Of a DNA stretch of 64,000 nucleotides, positions 48,961 to 61,614 are shown piece by piece; positions within the stretch are counted from its first letter, which is position 1, and each line of letters opens with the position of its first letter. The notes beneath the pieces are model-generated. The model saw only the letters and a program-made list of their open reading frames with translations, did no database searches and had not been told where the DNA came from. A program made the position numbers and the translations under genes. Source of the stretch: Talinum fruticosum (lineage: Eukaryota; Streptophyta; Magnoliopsida; Caryophyllales; Talinaceae); assembly GCA_021018815.1 (NCBI GenBank), contig JAITYX010000021.1:5671001-5735000 (forward strand), given 5' to 3'.

Positions 48961-50140
48961 AAAAAAATGTTTAGATATGAAATACATATATTGCACAAGC
49001 TTGATTATGGATATCTAGTTGCATGCCTGAAATTTGAAAAGTACCACCGAAAGCTTATATAATAATAAAAGTATGCAATAGAGAATAATAAACATTTTAT
49101 TGAATATTTATAATTTTTTTTTGTAAAACTTGAAAACAGTAAGTTTGTTAAAAAATAAAAATAAAATTCTAACAAATTATTGAGTATCAGCTAACCCATT
49201 TTCATTATTGGGAATTAAGTAATAATATGACAAATTTAACATGAATTGTCGAAGTAGTAAAAAAGATATGAAAATAGAAGGTACCAAAAATCTATACAGT
49301 AGACAAAATATAATGAACGATTGTCTTATGTATTCCTGCAAAGAGCACAACCTTCTATAATATTACATCCATACTGTATTGTTATTGACCTGTAAAGGTG
49401 ATAAAAAGACATCTTTAAATAAAAGATAATATAAAGATGTTGATTATTAAAACTTAATCCTAACCAAGAAATAGCTGATAAAATTTAGGAGATTTTAGAG
49501 GCTAAATGCAAAATAATATTACCTAATTTATTGAGAAGTCTGTAGCCCTTAATTTGCTGTTGTTCATTTGGAAGGAGTAACCGTAATAGGTTATGATAGT
49601 CTAATCATATCTGGCAAATTAAAAGTTATACAATTATAAGAGGGTCTTGGCTTTATAGATAAACATTTCAGTGACAAGGCTGAAAAATGTATAACATAGA
49701 CTCATGGGCTTATAATTTACAGTAGTTTTATTTTCTTCTACAGCGAAGAAGTAGGAAGGTTACATAGTGCTATATTCCATCCTCTTGCACAAAATCTCAG
49801 GAAATAAAAAATTGTACTGATTGCTTTTATTTTATGCATTTTGTTCATGAAGACCAAAAGAAATAAAATTTTTTTATAGAAATTATACTACTAAATCATC
49901 ATTACACTTTAAAATTATAATTGTTTAGAAAAAAATTGTAATTAATAGCAGGTGACAGTAGAGAATAATTAACAATCAACGAATGCTCTAAATAGAGCAA
50001 TTTCATCTTTCGTGTACCAGAAAAATAGTTCAAATTCTACCATTTAATTATGAGGTGCAAGGGGCGAGATAAAGCAGAGAGTAGCGAGAGGAGTTTGAAT
50101 GAGAGGCAAACTATATGGAGCCTTAAACTACCGTCCAGGA
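48961..50140. other. AT-rich spacer
   Basis: No gene or named repeat is visible. Frequent A and T runs. Confidence 0.4.
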
Positions 50141-50966
50141 TTAGGACGTTTGCTTGACGCTGTTGTGTGGGAAGTCCACCCACTGTCCACCGTCTTGGGT
50201 CGCGCACACCGAGCTTCTCAATGGGTTGCAATCTTTGCGGATGGGCGGAGGAGTCAGACACACAAGCACTCTTCTCGTGCCCGTTTGCGGTTCAAATATG
50301 GGAAACCAGTAAATTTGGTGCAATGATGGATGGGTCGTACATGTTCTCGGCCTGAGTTTGTGACTGTAACGTGGGGTGTGGGGGCACGGAACAAGGCTTT
50401 GTTTGGGGAAGAAGACGTCCGCATAGAGCAGGTTGTTGAGAGGGCGTTGGAGTTTGCTAAAGGATACAGTGACTCTCAAGACCGAGCTCAAGTACCACGG
50501 CAGGAACCACGAAGAACCTGGAGACCCCCTAGCCCGGGAGTGTTTAAGGTGAGTTTTGATGGCGCAAAGCTTGGGGATTGGGGGCATGGTTGGGGAGGGG
50601 TGGTCGCGGATAGCCGTGGGAAGATTGTTCTATCTTGTGTCTCTCAAGGGGTGGGGTTTTTGGACCCAGAGTTGGAGGAAGCCTAAGCTTGTCGTTTTGC
50701 GTTAAGTGAGGTGTTTCGAAGGGAGGGAAGAATGTGGAGGTAGAGGGTGATTGTTTGTCACTTATATCCAACCTGAAGAACCGTGTCTCAATGGTCTTTG
50801 AAATTGGCTGGCCTCATCGTAGATGACATTATTAAACTCTGTTCGTTTTATGATTTTTGTGCTTTTTTCTCTTCACATTTTTGTGCTTTTTCTCTGTGAA
50901 GAGGGAGGGAAACACGCTAGCCCATACTTTAACTCATCTTCAATCCTATAACTCATCTGTTAGAGT
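50141..50966 (+). pseudogene. Decayed LINE: zf-RVT and RNase H
   Basis: At 50215-50320 the zf-RVT zinc-binding block is readable: CNLCGWAEESDTQALFSC, then PFAVQIWE. After frameshifts the RNase H begins: WRPPSPGVFKVSFDGAKLG with WGGVVADSRGKIVLSCVS, stopping at 50684-50686. A tail with NTLAHTLTHL appears near 50915-50945. Composition is more GC-rich than its flanks, suggesting a younger or differently composed LINE family than the other fragments. Confidence 0.85.
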
Positions 50967-53127
50967 TTGCATGAAGATAATTTGAATCTAATTATGGATC
51001 TAGCACTGAAAAATTACTGTACTTTTCCGAATCCTTTCTATTGGAGTTTTAAAAACGCAATTGTTCTCTCTTCTTGTACCTTCATGTCCCTCCGGCTCCC
51101 ATACCTTCCCTACAATAGAATATCAAAATTTGAGAATGAGAAGGCCCTTGACTGTCCATCTTATTATGAGAAAGGGGGACAAATCAGTGAGACTTTAGAG
51201 AACCATGCCCGTGTAAGGTACGGGTCAATGATTATTGTTGTAAACGATTATTTTAACTAATTCAAATGTTTTTAATTTATGCTAACAAATAAAAGAAATA
51301 TAAAATATCATAGCCCAGGGTGTCTCTGGCTTGTTCCTGTGGTAAGCATTTTCACTTGTTTCTCCCAGAAATCATTGTGTTCCTCATTGCTATTATTTTG
51401 ATTGCAGATTCTCTTGGGGGAACATCGATTCAGCGTACGTTATCTGAGAGAAGACAAGCTTTGGGTATACCACTGTGATGGCATAATAAGTTGTATATGC
51501 TTGGATACCTGAATATCCTTCCCACTGGCTATATCATTCATTGTTTGGCCTCCTTGATAATCAAATTCAGTATATCTTGGCAGTTGGGATGAATGCCTTA
51601 GCCACGATCAAGTATGCTTCTTTCACTCGACACTGGATGGTTCTTCATAATCTCATGTCCGAATAACATGCCACCACACAGATGCTTAATTTTAGCTATA
51701 TCTTAGTTTAGAAACATATGAAACCAGAGTAAATAGCCTAGCTCAGCAAAGCCTTCTATGACAAAAATTCAATGCTTACAAACATCGGCGTGATTCGGTT
51801 GATAGTGTATAAAATCTTAAGTGATCTTATAATGAATCAAATAAATAATGCCATCATAATTATCCACATCATCTACATCTCAGTCATTTGCCTGTTAAAT
51901 TGTGATCTTTTTTGGTGTAAATTCTCTCACAGTCCCCAGAATAGCATGTACAGATCAGTAGATGAACGAAGCACTCGGATAATTAATACTCAGTATCTGC
52001 TAATAGATCATATAGCCGAATGCATATTTATACTTGTCTTGTTCTTCCAATGCAGGAAATATTAGTACTGACGTTTATAAAATATGTGTGTCGAGTCGAA
52101 CTATTCTAGTAGTATTTAGATTTTATTATTATTAGTATTTCGTTATTCGTATGGTTTAAACAGTTTATCTCACGAAACGAGGCCATTTTACTAAAACAGT
52201 GTGACTAGTGTCTTTGGAAGGATTTTATATTATCATATCGATAACTTCACATGCAATAATTTGCACATTTTTTAAGTTCCTGTATAGGTACCTCATTAGA
52301 GTCGTGAGTGAAATGGTGTTGTGATGCCGCGCCTAAAAAATTCTGATGGATCCATACAGTTTTGGGTTCTTAACTAGGTGGGAAACCTGCTCGGATTGTG
52401 TGTGTGTGTTTTTCTTGGTTTCTTTTGAAGAATGGCGTATACAGATAGTGGCCTGGTGGCTGGCCAGCTGTCAACTGAATATTGGTTGATGCTAGCCAAC
52501 TGCCATCAACCATCTCTTAACTGACTGCATCAACTTCTCAAATGAAAGGGGTCGTTTTGGACATTTGTGCCCTTCAGGATTCAGAAGGGGTTTCTTAATA
52601 AAGTGCTACTATTTTGATATCCATTCTAACTCCTCCATGATCATAATCCACTGGCCACCAATCATTTTCCATATGTATATAGTATATTGAATTATTTGAG
52701 AAGACTTGAGTTCTTACATAGATGCCACTACACATTCAAACAGTCTGCCGCCTCGGGCATAATAATTTGCAGAAAGTAAAATGACAGTATATACCACTCA
52801 GAAAGATCCACATATGGAGACCCACCTAAGCGCAATGTTGGAGAATCGATGCAGTAGCATTACCTTTGAATAGTAGTATAGAGACTACAGTTCTCTTACG
52901 ACTAGAGAGGCACTTTGTCTTAACCCATACCCATTGTAATCTAAGTCAGAAAAATATTGTCCCAATTGGCATTTTCAGCTGCGTGGAAAGTGTACAAACT
53001 AAAAATTGCAGTGTATATCTTTCTTCTTCTATATATATATATATATACACATGCCTAGTGTTTCCAAACTGACAAGGAGCCAAACAATCCAAATTATCGT
53101 TCCTTCTCTCCCTTTCTTTCTACCTCT
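50967..53127. other. Spacer; possible orphan exon near 51409; promoter of the C2-like gene
   Basis: A fair splice acceptor (TTTTGATTGCAG, 51397-51408) precedes an open stretch reading DSLGGTSIQRTLSERRQALG, and a donor-like GTAAGC sits at 51342 after GTTCCTGTG. The 67-bp gap would be a very short intron. I cannot name the family. Further right, a TA repeat at 53031-53048 lies about 80 bp before the C2-like start. Confidence 0.3.
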
Positions 53128-53786
53128 ATGGCATCTACTAATGCCTTTCCCTCTTCTCTTAGGTGCGAGCTACAAGTCGTTGGAGCTAAAAATATAGAAA
53201 CGAAGCACAAAGGCAGCCTCTTTATCAGATGCTACCTCTCTGCAGGAAACAGCAGAAGAATTCAACTAGACACTCAAGAAACAATCATGTCGTCTGAAAA
53301 AGTTGAGTATCTTTTCTGGAACGAGAGCTTCTCTCTTGTGTGCAACAGTGCAGAGGACCCCATTAGCAAGCTTAGAGAAGAGAGCATAGTTTTCGAGTTA
53401 CGATGCAGGCCCAATTCAAAGCCTAAGCTCCTCGAGAAAGCCATGGGTGGGTCCCACTCTCACCTCCTTGCCAGCGCTGAGGTGGCATGGAAGAATGTTC
53501 TCGATGCACCAAGCATGGAAGTTCAGACATGTGTTGCTCTTGATGCGGCAAATGAGTTCGGAACTGACGAGCCTGGAGAAGTTGTCAAGCCGTGGACTTT
53601 GGAGATAGCTATCAAGGTCCAAGTGCTGGAATCATCGGCATCAGTGGAGGAGATGAGGAGGAGGAGGGGGAGGAGGAGGAGAAGGGGAGTCCGTGTGGGT
53701 GCAGCTCGAATGGAGATGATTGGTGCTGCTCCTGTGTGGATAATGAACTTCTGTTTGTGACCGAAGCTCTTGAGGCGGCCTTCTAG
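53128..53786 (+). CDS. C2-like domain protein with probable C-terminal frameshift
   Basis: The frame from ATG 53128 is open to 53760. Residues 10-150 look like a C2-type beta-sandwich: CELQVVGAKNIE, GSLFIRCYLSAGNS, YLFWNESFSLVC, SIVFELRCRP, HLLASAEVAW, KPWTLEIAIKVQV. From the purine repeat at 53647-53690 the same frame turns into an implausible RRRRGRRRRR stretch. The adjacent frame continues as an acidic run, then CGCSSNGDDWCCSC and NELLFVTEALEAAF, ending TAG at 53784-53786, which looks like a genuine C-terminus. One extra base in the GAG/G5 tract (53666-53670) would join them. The aspartates of calcium-binding C2 loops are not obvious, so lipid binding without calcium, or a protein-binding role, is possible. 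The exact family is not recognised. Confidence 0.7.
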
Positions 53787-55207
53787 CGAAGGCTTTCTGG
53801 CTAGCTGATTAAGCTTGAAAGTTGATTGACAACTTGTAAGAAATGAATACAGCCGTAAGTTTCCGCTGGGGCTTCAGTTGACTTGTAATTTTGTGTACAT
53901 GTGGTTGTGGAGGCAATGGAAACAAACAAACTGTATAATGCAATTGTGCAATATCAGGGTCGTATCCACTCGGGCTTGTCAGATATGCCGGATTCCTAGC
54001 TGAGTTAATCTGACATATTTAAATTTTTGCTTAGCCCGGAAGTGATAATTACGAGCTTTAATTGTGCTTTTTAGTTGATGATAGATTGTACTGTGCTTTG
54101 ACACATATTAATTTTCACTTACTGATTGTTTATATACACATTATAAATACTAATGGAAACAAAAGGTTCAAAATTCTTTTATTTATATACGCATCACTGC
54201 ATAAAAGACTAAATGAATTAATTAATTTATATTTTTTGACATGATTTTTATTAGAGTGAAGTTTGACTTTTTCAATGATAGCATGTAAATTTCACTAAAA
54301 TCATTCCTTGAATGCTTAAAAGTGTGACAAAGATATTCTTAAATAAAAGCTGGTAATGAATTAAAAAGTTGTAGCTCCCTTCACCAAAGTCTCATGATTT
54401 GTTGACTTAGAAGATCTTCTTTAATAGGAAGAATCTTTAACTTTTTTTCTTTTCCAGGTGAGGCATATTCAACCTAAATTAAATAAAGACTCTAATTTCT
54501 TGGGCATTAGGGCAAGAGAATATTGACCATTCGGCTTTAATATTTATTCACAATTTACCCATTAAAAGTACCAAACATGTGAAGTTTTACAAAAGCCAAT
54601 GGGTATTTTACTATTGCCACAAGCTGGGAGTTATCACAATTATCGTGACTCTCACAATTCTAATCATACACATAAAGTTATTTTAACTTTTATAATTTTT
54701 AATTGGATTTTTTGTATAAGTTTATAAAATTTTGATCATTTAGGAGAAAGTTAAATTTTTACAATGGTGTTCTTGTGAAGAATTTTCCATTCAATGTAAA
54801 ATAAAAAAAGAAAATCAAAGTAAGCAATGTACATCACAGAGCCCTCCGACCTCAATATCCACCCACTTCCAAACTGTACTTCTATTATTTTTAGCGGTCT
54901 ATCTTGACATTCAGCTCAGTTCTAATGTCACCTCATTGATGATTTGGACTCTCTAGTAAGGTAGCATTCTTTCAACTTCTTACTTAATAATATTTTTTTT
55001 TGGTGATTATATAAAACATTATAAACATTTATTAAATTAATCGTTTTTCAAACAAATTTTTTCTTCTGAAATCAATCTTCTTCTTCTTGCCATGATTATG
55101 TAGACTCTCATTTGGTTAACTTTTAAAAACATAGGCTAGTGTTCACTTATGTTTGTCAAACATATTTTCGATAAAACAATCCTGCCCCATCAGAAAAAAG
55201 TGAAGAC
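53787..55207. other. 3' region of the C2-like gene and spacer
   Basis: No gene is supported. AT-rich sequence up to the inverted-repeat element. Confidence 0.4.
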
Positions 55208-55650
55208 TAAGGCCATGTTTAACAAAATAAGATATTTGAGTAACGGATATTTGTTTAGGTAATTGATAGATAGATTTTAACTATTAGAGGATACCTATTC
55301 AAATAAACGGTTAAATAAATATGTTCGGTAAATTTAGTGAGTGAGTTAAGCTGTTTAACTGTTTTTTTCCTGATAGATTAGTTGATTATTGTGAATTGAC
55401 ATAAAATGATATAAATAATTTGCCAAATGTAAATCAATACGAGAGATGTTTTTGTCAAAAAAATATATAAAACACTACTTTTAAATGTAAAAGTTATACT
55501 CTTAATTTTTCGAAATATTACTTGAAATACCATAAGCTACTGCAAATATGAAATACTACCTTACCGAACATTAATATTTGATTGATTAGTGTTTTAACTT
55601 AGTCAAAACATTAAACGCTATTTCAAACATTGTTGCCAAACAATACTGAA
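55208..55650 (-). mobile_element. Dispersed inverted-repeat element, copy 2 (opposite orientation)
   Basis: Reverse-complement homolog of 36809-37207 and 62697-63150. Ends: AAGGCCATGTTTAACAAAAT at the left and, read from the right, AGTATTGTTTGGCAACAAT, an imperfect terminal inverted repeat. Shared internal blocks include ACACTACTTTTAAATGTAAA. Confidence 0.75.
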
Positions 55651-55936
55651 AAATATCACAAAATATCATTTGATAAAGTTTTTTTGGCACATGAAATGAA
55701 AATGACACCTAAAAAAACTCATGTTTTTATGATTTGGATTGATAAAAAGAAGACGAGAAAAATAGAAAATACTTGTAACCCAATCAAAAAAACGTTAATT
55801 AATTCTATAAAAAAACGTTAATTAAAATTCAAAATAAGGATAGTTTTTTATGCGTTACCACTCCGAGTATCCAGTAAAGCAATTCAAATTCTTTTGAAAA
55901 ACTCTCCGGAGTACATCAAACTCAAAACTCCCCAGC

Positions 55937-55938
<2 letters not shown>

Positions 55939-55977
<39 letters not shown>
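55939..55977. repeat. (GA)n microsatellite in the DUF4057 leader
   Basis: About 19 GA units, roughly 70 bp before the start codon; a further GA-rich run at 56021-56045 lies directly before it. Confidence 0.9.
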
Positions 55978-55978
<1 letters not shown>

Positions 55979-56046
55979 AGCTGGGGTTGGGAAGAGAAGC
56001 AAACTAGAGACCACAGATAAAGAGAGAGAGAGACAGACAGAGAGAA

Positions 56047-58865
56047 ATGGCGGAGAGAGCGAGAGCTGCGAGAAAGCCCCACACTTCTACCGCCGATCTA
56101 CTCACTTGGTCGGAGACTCCTCTTCCAGATCCACCCGCCGCCGCCTCCGCCCCTCGTTCTCACCAGGTCATTTCCTTCTCTCTCCTCTTAACTATTGCAA
56201 TGCCCACCATTTTGCCTCCTCTTTTCTCTCGCTTTCCTTTCGATGAGGGGTTTGATTTGCTCTGTTCTGATCGCTTCAGCCCTCTGATGCTGTGAGTAAG
56301 GTGCTGTTTGGAGGTCAGATCACTGATGAAGAAGCTCAGAGCCTCGCCAAGAGGTAAGATCTGCTCCCACCTTTTTCTCCCCCTTTCTTGATTTTTCGTT
56401 TTTTTTTTCAAATTGGGTATTTTTATTTTTCCCGGGTTTTGCGGTATTTATATTATGATGTTTGCTAATTGCATGTTACTGTTCGTAATACTAGTATTTC
56501 TGTTTGCTTTTGCTTTCCTGAAATGTTGATTTTGTTGAACTTGATTTATGGGAAAGGAAATTTCTTTTGGGGGATCGAGAGAAAATCTGCCTTATATTGC
56601 ATCTCGGAGTGGCTAACTCTATAATTTATGTACCAGTTTAATCTCAAGGAACAAAAAAATCTTTTTTTTTTTTTTTGGTTGGTGGGAAGGCCCTAATAGT
56701 TCAAAGTTTCCGTTCAATCTCGCATTGTAATGTGTCAAATCGTTTAGCTTTGCAGAGCAAAATGCTAAGTTAATGTGAAGTTTCCCTTTTAAATGTGAGA
56801 TGTATGAATAAGACTACACAGTGTAATCTTCTGATAGAGATCTAAAGGATGGTTTTATGATATGTTACTGATGATTCTCCTTTTCTTGATCTTAATTTTT
56901 TGTGGGTTTAACTCTTCTACCTCTCGTCCTTAGATTGCGCTGCCAGATTGATCATGGATCTTTGAATTTTAAAGCACAAACCTTCCCTGTATTGTTAAGT
57001 TAGTGTGTTGGAAGTTGCAACGCTGTGTTTATGGTGTCGACTTAACATTTGTAGGCATGTGGGTAATATGCTTTTCTGTTATGGATATCTGCACGATAGA
57101 AGTTGAAAGACATGAGCATATCACTCTGGATCTTTCTTATACAAAGGGATTGTTGCCATGAACTCTCGTCCTTCCCTGAATTCTCGTCCTACTCATGAAT
57201 GTTTTTATGATCTTAGATTTGTGTTGCAGGTTCTGAAATCATGCTCTTCTTGATGTGTTCTTTTACTCACTTTGTTGACCTAGCTTCATCAATCTTCTAT
57301 ATGCTTGTCTCTAGGATCTGGATTGTACTGCATTTTTGCACCTACCGGTTTAATCATCTTTGTGCTGTATCTTTGAACCTCCCCCCTTCAAACCAACCAA
57401 ACATTTATATTTTGTGTGAGTGCCTTTTATATCCTTGACTGACCTGGTTGTTTTGTGGCCTATTTCAGGAAGCCGTGTTCTGGTTACAAAATGAAAGAAA
57501 TGACTGGAAGTGGAATATTTGCTGCATCCAGTGAAGATGCTACATCAGAAGCTGGGAGTGCCAATCCACAGCCCAGTAAAACCGGAGTGCGCATTTATCA
57601 GGTTTGATCCTTTTTCGCTTTTTTTTGGGGGGGTGGGGTTTACCATTGAACAATCATGAATTCGTAATGCTGTGCATGTCATAGGAAGGAGTCTAATCTG
57701 CTCTGTTTTGTACATTAACCTGCAGCAAGCTCTTAATGGAATTAGCCAGATCTCTTTCAGCGCAGACGAGAATGTGACCCCTAAGAAGCCTACATCTATT
57801 CCAGAGGTAGCAAAGCAACGTGAACTGAGTGGCACATTAGAAGCAGAGTCGGACACAAAGATCAAGAAGCTATTGTCAGATGCCAAGTGCAAGGAGCTCA
57901 GTGGAAATGACATTTTTGGCCCACCACCAGAGAATCCTCCTCGATCATTTGCTGCTGCACGTTCATTGGAGTCGAGAGAAAAGAAAGACATGGAGGAGCC
58001 CGCACCACGGACTATCCGGACATCTGTCAGAGTTTCTAATGTGAGTATGCTTTTACGTTATATATAAGTGTGCTCCCTCATCCTCTTCTGTTTCTCCATT
58101 GCATCATTAGTTGGAGTTATCCCTCTTTTATCTTGTTTCTTTATGTGAGATGAGAGTGCCCCAGTCTTCTTCTGTTTATCCTGTTACATCATTACTTTCA
58201 TTAATCCCTCTTTGCTTGTGTGGTCAAAAGTTTTTGAACTTGTTTCTCTCATCACCTTGGGAGTTGAGCTTGCTTATTAAGGTGGCTCTGTGAATCAGTC
58301 CTTCGCTTATCCACGTGAACTGTGATAAAGGCCTATGGTATGAAGGACGATTTTAAGTCACCAAAGTTCTTGGCTGAAGGGAAGGACAAAATAACAAACG
58401 TTTGGATATGTACATTCACGTGCGTGGAATTGATTTTGTTGTCTGTTTAGACACTCTAAAAGAAACTTCGAACTTTAGCAATGAATTTCAGTCATATCAT
58501 TTTATCAATAAAGGTGTAAATGTCAAGTTTGTCCTTTCTAATTCTTTTTAGCGATCACTGATGTGAGTAAACATTTTTGGAATTTGTAGCCTGCTGGAGG
58601 GCAGAGTAACATTCTGTTTGGTGATGAAGAGCCTGTGGTCAAGACAGCCCGAAAGATTCATAATCAGAAGTTCCAAGAGCTAACAGGTAATGATATTTTT
58701 AAGGGCGATGCTCCTGGATCGACCGAGAAGCCTCTTAGCAAGGCTAAGCTGAAGGAAATGAGCGGCAGTAACATTTTTGCCGAGGGTGAGAGAGTAGAAC
58801 CCCGAGACTATTTTGGCGGCGTGCGCAAGCCTCCTGGTGGAGAAAGCAGCATTGCTTTGGTTTAA
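56047..58865 (+). CDS. DUF4057 family protein
   Basis: Five exons: 56047-56166, 56280-56353, 57469-57601, 57726-58040, 58590-58865; all GT-AG, phases close, 305 residues. The N-terminus RKPHTSTADLLTWSETP and the following VSKVLFGGQITDEEAQSLAKR are family hallmarks. The protein repeats a short motif E(L/M)(S/T)G(N/S)(D/N/G)IF: KEMTGSGIF, KELSGNDIF, QELTGNDIF and KEMSGSNIF, spread from about residue 75 to the C-terminus. It is predicted to be largely disordered, with no membrane or signal segment. Plant members are annotated as resembling animal HN1/Jupiter microtubule-associated proteins, but function is unproven. Intron 2 is long (1.1 kb). The first ATG after the GA-rich leader was taken as start. 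Confidence 0.92.
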
Positions 58866-59585
58866 TGTATCGAATTAGTTAACTATGTCTGCCTTCATGG
58901 CTAATATGTCGACACCAACTTGTGTCTGGTAGGACCTATGGGAATGTTCCTCCCTCTCGAGCATATGTGGTCAGGAGTTTGTTAGCTAGTGATTTAAGTG
59001 CCACTGGTACTAGGTCTTAACTTTGTAACCTCAAATAAATTAGCATATAGTTGCCATTCCCATGGCATTGTGTTAGTTTCATGGATTGGAGCATGATTGA
59101 AAGCTGTAACCTTTTAAACTATGTAGTGTTTATGAATGTTTCCCTGCTATTTACCAACAGCATTTAAAAATGCTCGACTTTATTTAATTAAACTTTTCAC
59201 TTTTATAATTTCATGTGTTATTTTACATTTCCTCTCCATTGGTCCCTCTCTAATTTGTGCGATCTACTGACAATTTCAAAAAAATTTCAGAAAATTCAGT
59301 CAGAAAATGACAAACAATGCTTCCAAGTTAAGTTGAAATTAGCGTTTTTGGTGTGTTATCTGTGATCTAATGCTAGTTAACAATGCATAACGAAAGAGAG
59401 ATGATTATAGTATATGACAAGAAAAACATATACAGCTCTGTCCACCAACATGTATCTTATCTTATTCAACACATATCCAAACTACAATAAAACAGAAGAA
59501 ACCCCATAACATAACACCACAAACACAAAGCTTCAATTCATTACTAAAGCCGCAACTCTCCAGGACTAGCACTCAACAAAGTCGC
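58866..59585. other. Region between convergent DUF4057 and annexin genes
   Basis: Holds the 3' untranslated regions of both genes; no other feature is visible. Confidence 0.5.
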
Positions 59586-61614
59586 TCAAGCATCACTATG
59601 TCCAACCAACTCGAGCAGCATCTTCTCATAGTCTCCATGAGTATCCTTCGCAATTGCACGGTCAAGAGGAACAGTGTTTCTGCGATAGTACTCTTCCTTG
59701 ATCCTTTGCATGTCCACCTCAGCTCGGGTAGTGACAACTCTTGTGAGAGCCCCTTCATCTGTTCCCAACTTGTTTATGGCCAGGCGAAGGACCTTCTCGA
59801 AGTATTTCTCAGGGCATGTCAAGCACTTAATGGTTGCCCTCAGAAGTTTGAGGTAATCATCCTTGGGGTCAGCCTTCAAATCCTGAAAAGAGAAACAAAC
59901 ATTGTTAATTTGTCAGAATCCTTCCACAATTGACATTGACACGCAGGAATTTTGGGATTTTCTGGTACCTTGGTGATGGCATTGCCATATTCGTTGTTGT
60001 AGTGGTTGAGAGTCGCGCTCAGTTGTGCTTTACTCCTAGTAGAGATGATCCTAATAAGCTCCTCATCAGCATAAGCCTTGTGTGAGATCTTCTCATGAAG
60101 AATCTTAGCCTCAGATTTTGCAAGTGATGTGTTAACTTCTGGTCCCTCGTATCTGTAAGAGCTCACAAGAGGAACCAACAGCTGCAAACAGGAAGGTTCA
60201 AATCGCTCAATAAGCATAACACTGCTACCCAAGAATTTTCATGATTGATCAAGAGCTCGTATTCTAAAACTTGTATGATCTCACTATCTTACCAATTGTT
60301 AGTTTTAGAATCATTTTTCTCGAAAAAGATCAATCATTTTTCTCGAAAAAGATCAATCATTTTCTAGGACTACATTGAAAGATCTCATCTAAATCTCACA
60401 GCAGCTTGCCACAATCCAAAAATGGAGCCTCGGATTGGAGCCACAGGCTGTGGCGGATCTAAAAACTTATGACATGGGTGTCCTTTTCGAGTTTCACTGA
60501 ATTTTAGCAGTCTCAGTTAATTTTTACTTGTATCCTTTAATAAAACTAACATCATTTTAGAATTTTTATACTACTAATTTTCTTTTAAAATGTTGGCGGG
60601 CAAAGCTGGGGACATCAAAGTGGATCCATCCCTGGAGCAGTGGAGCCAGGTTAAAAACCCTAATTTGTTAAGCTACAAGGCATGTCTAGAACTAAAAGTT
60701 GGACTTAGGATTCACTTTTTCTATATCAGCTTTAATTTTTGTGAACCACCCATTAGAAGGCCCTTGATCCTAGAAGGTCTAAGCTCTACTAGTCCCTAGA
60801 AATACAATGCAGAAGATAAGATAAGATCAACACAGGCTAAAATCATAAATGAAGCAGAGCATAGACCTTGCGATAGTCTCCGGAGGTGTGATGAGCAACA
60901 TCTTCTTCAAATGATTTCTTGTAAAGAGAGTGGTAAGCACGTCTTGCTTGGAATAGATCTTCTGAAGATCGAGTACAAGCGATTTCGATGAGGACCCAAT
61001 TGCTAGAAGTGAATTTCTTCGTAGCTTCATTTGCTAAATACGCATCTCGCTCCGGTGGATCCAGAGTGAACAAATGCACCGCCCTCTGCAAATCCAGCAA
61101 AATTAGCGCTCTAAACCCTTTTGAACTTCGATCGATCTTCCTCTCGCAGATCATAAATCAATGCAAGAGAGATAAAGAGAGACAGAGATAGATGAATACC
61201 TCGAAATCACTAGAAAGCTCTTTATCGAGAGCTTTAAGCAGATCTTCACCATAAGTAGCGGCATAAACCTCACGGATCAACTTACGCTGAGGAGCATTTC
61301 GGTGAGCCAATATGGTTATGATCAAGTCCTCGTTCGTTCCCCATCCTGCAAATTAATCAATTTTCCTCAGAATTTAGCAAGGATTTCGCTGATAACTCAA
61401 ATCAACGATCGAAACACCACTGATTACGATGACAAAACAGATTTTGCGTAGAAATCGTAGAACGACTGAATCAATCAACACTGATTACAAAATGAAGAAA
61501 CAATTGATAGAAAGAGATGAAGGAGGAGTTGACGAGACCTGCAAAAGCCTTGTGGAGTTGCTCGGCGTCTTCGGCGGCATCAGGCAACGCGGCTGGAACT
61601 GTCAATGTCGCCAT
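59586..61614 (-). CDS. Annexin (plant D1/D2 type)
   Basis: Five exons on the minus strand: 61614-61539, 61345-61200, 61085-60867, 60181-59969, 59882-59586; all GT-AG, 316 residues (plant annexins are about 317). It has four annexin repeats and begins [20 protein letters not shown]. The type II calcium site of repeat 1 is GWGTNED with an acidic residue about 42 positions later (DFERAVHLF). Repeat 4 has KLGTDEGAL followed by GDYEKMLL. Repeats 2 and 3 lack the GxGT signature, as usual in plants. Annexins bind acidic phospholipids in a calcium-dependent way at the cytosolic face of membranes and act in secretion, calcium signalling and stress. ANNAT2-like by overall sequence, but D1 versus D2 is not certain. 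Intron 3 (685 bp) carries a small transposon (60444-60640). Confidence 0.95.
60310..60355. repeat. 23-bp tandem duplication in annexin intron 3
   Basis: Two perfect adjacent copies of a unit with TTTTTCTCGAAAAAGATCA, each with a small internal palindrome (TTTTTCTCGAAAAA). Confidence 0.9.
60436..60648. mobile_element. hAT-type MITE in annexin intron 3, with 8-bp target duplication
   Basis: TGGAGCCA occurs at 60436-60443 and 60641-60648. Between them are 197 bp starting CAGGCTGTGGCGGATCTA and ending GTGGATCCATCCCTGGAGCAG, which form an imperfect terminal inverted repeat around GGCGGATC/GATCCATCC. An 8-bp duplication is the hAT signature. No coding capacity. Confidence 0.6.
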
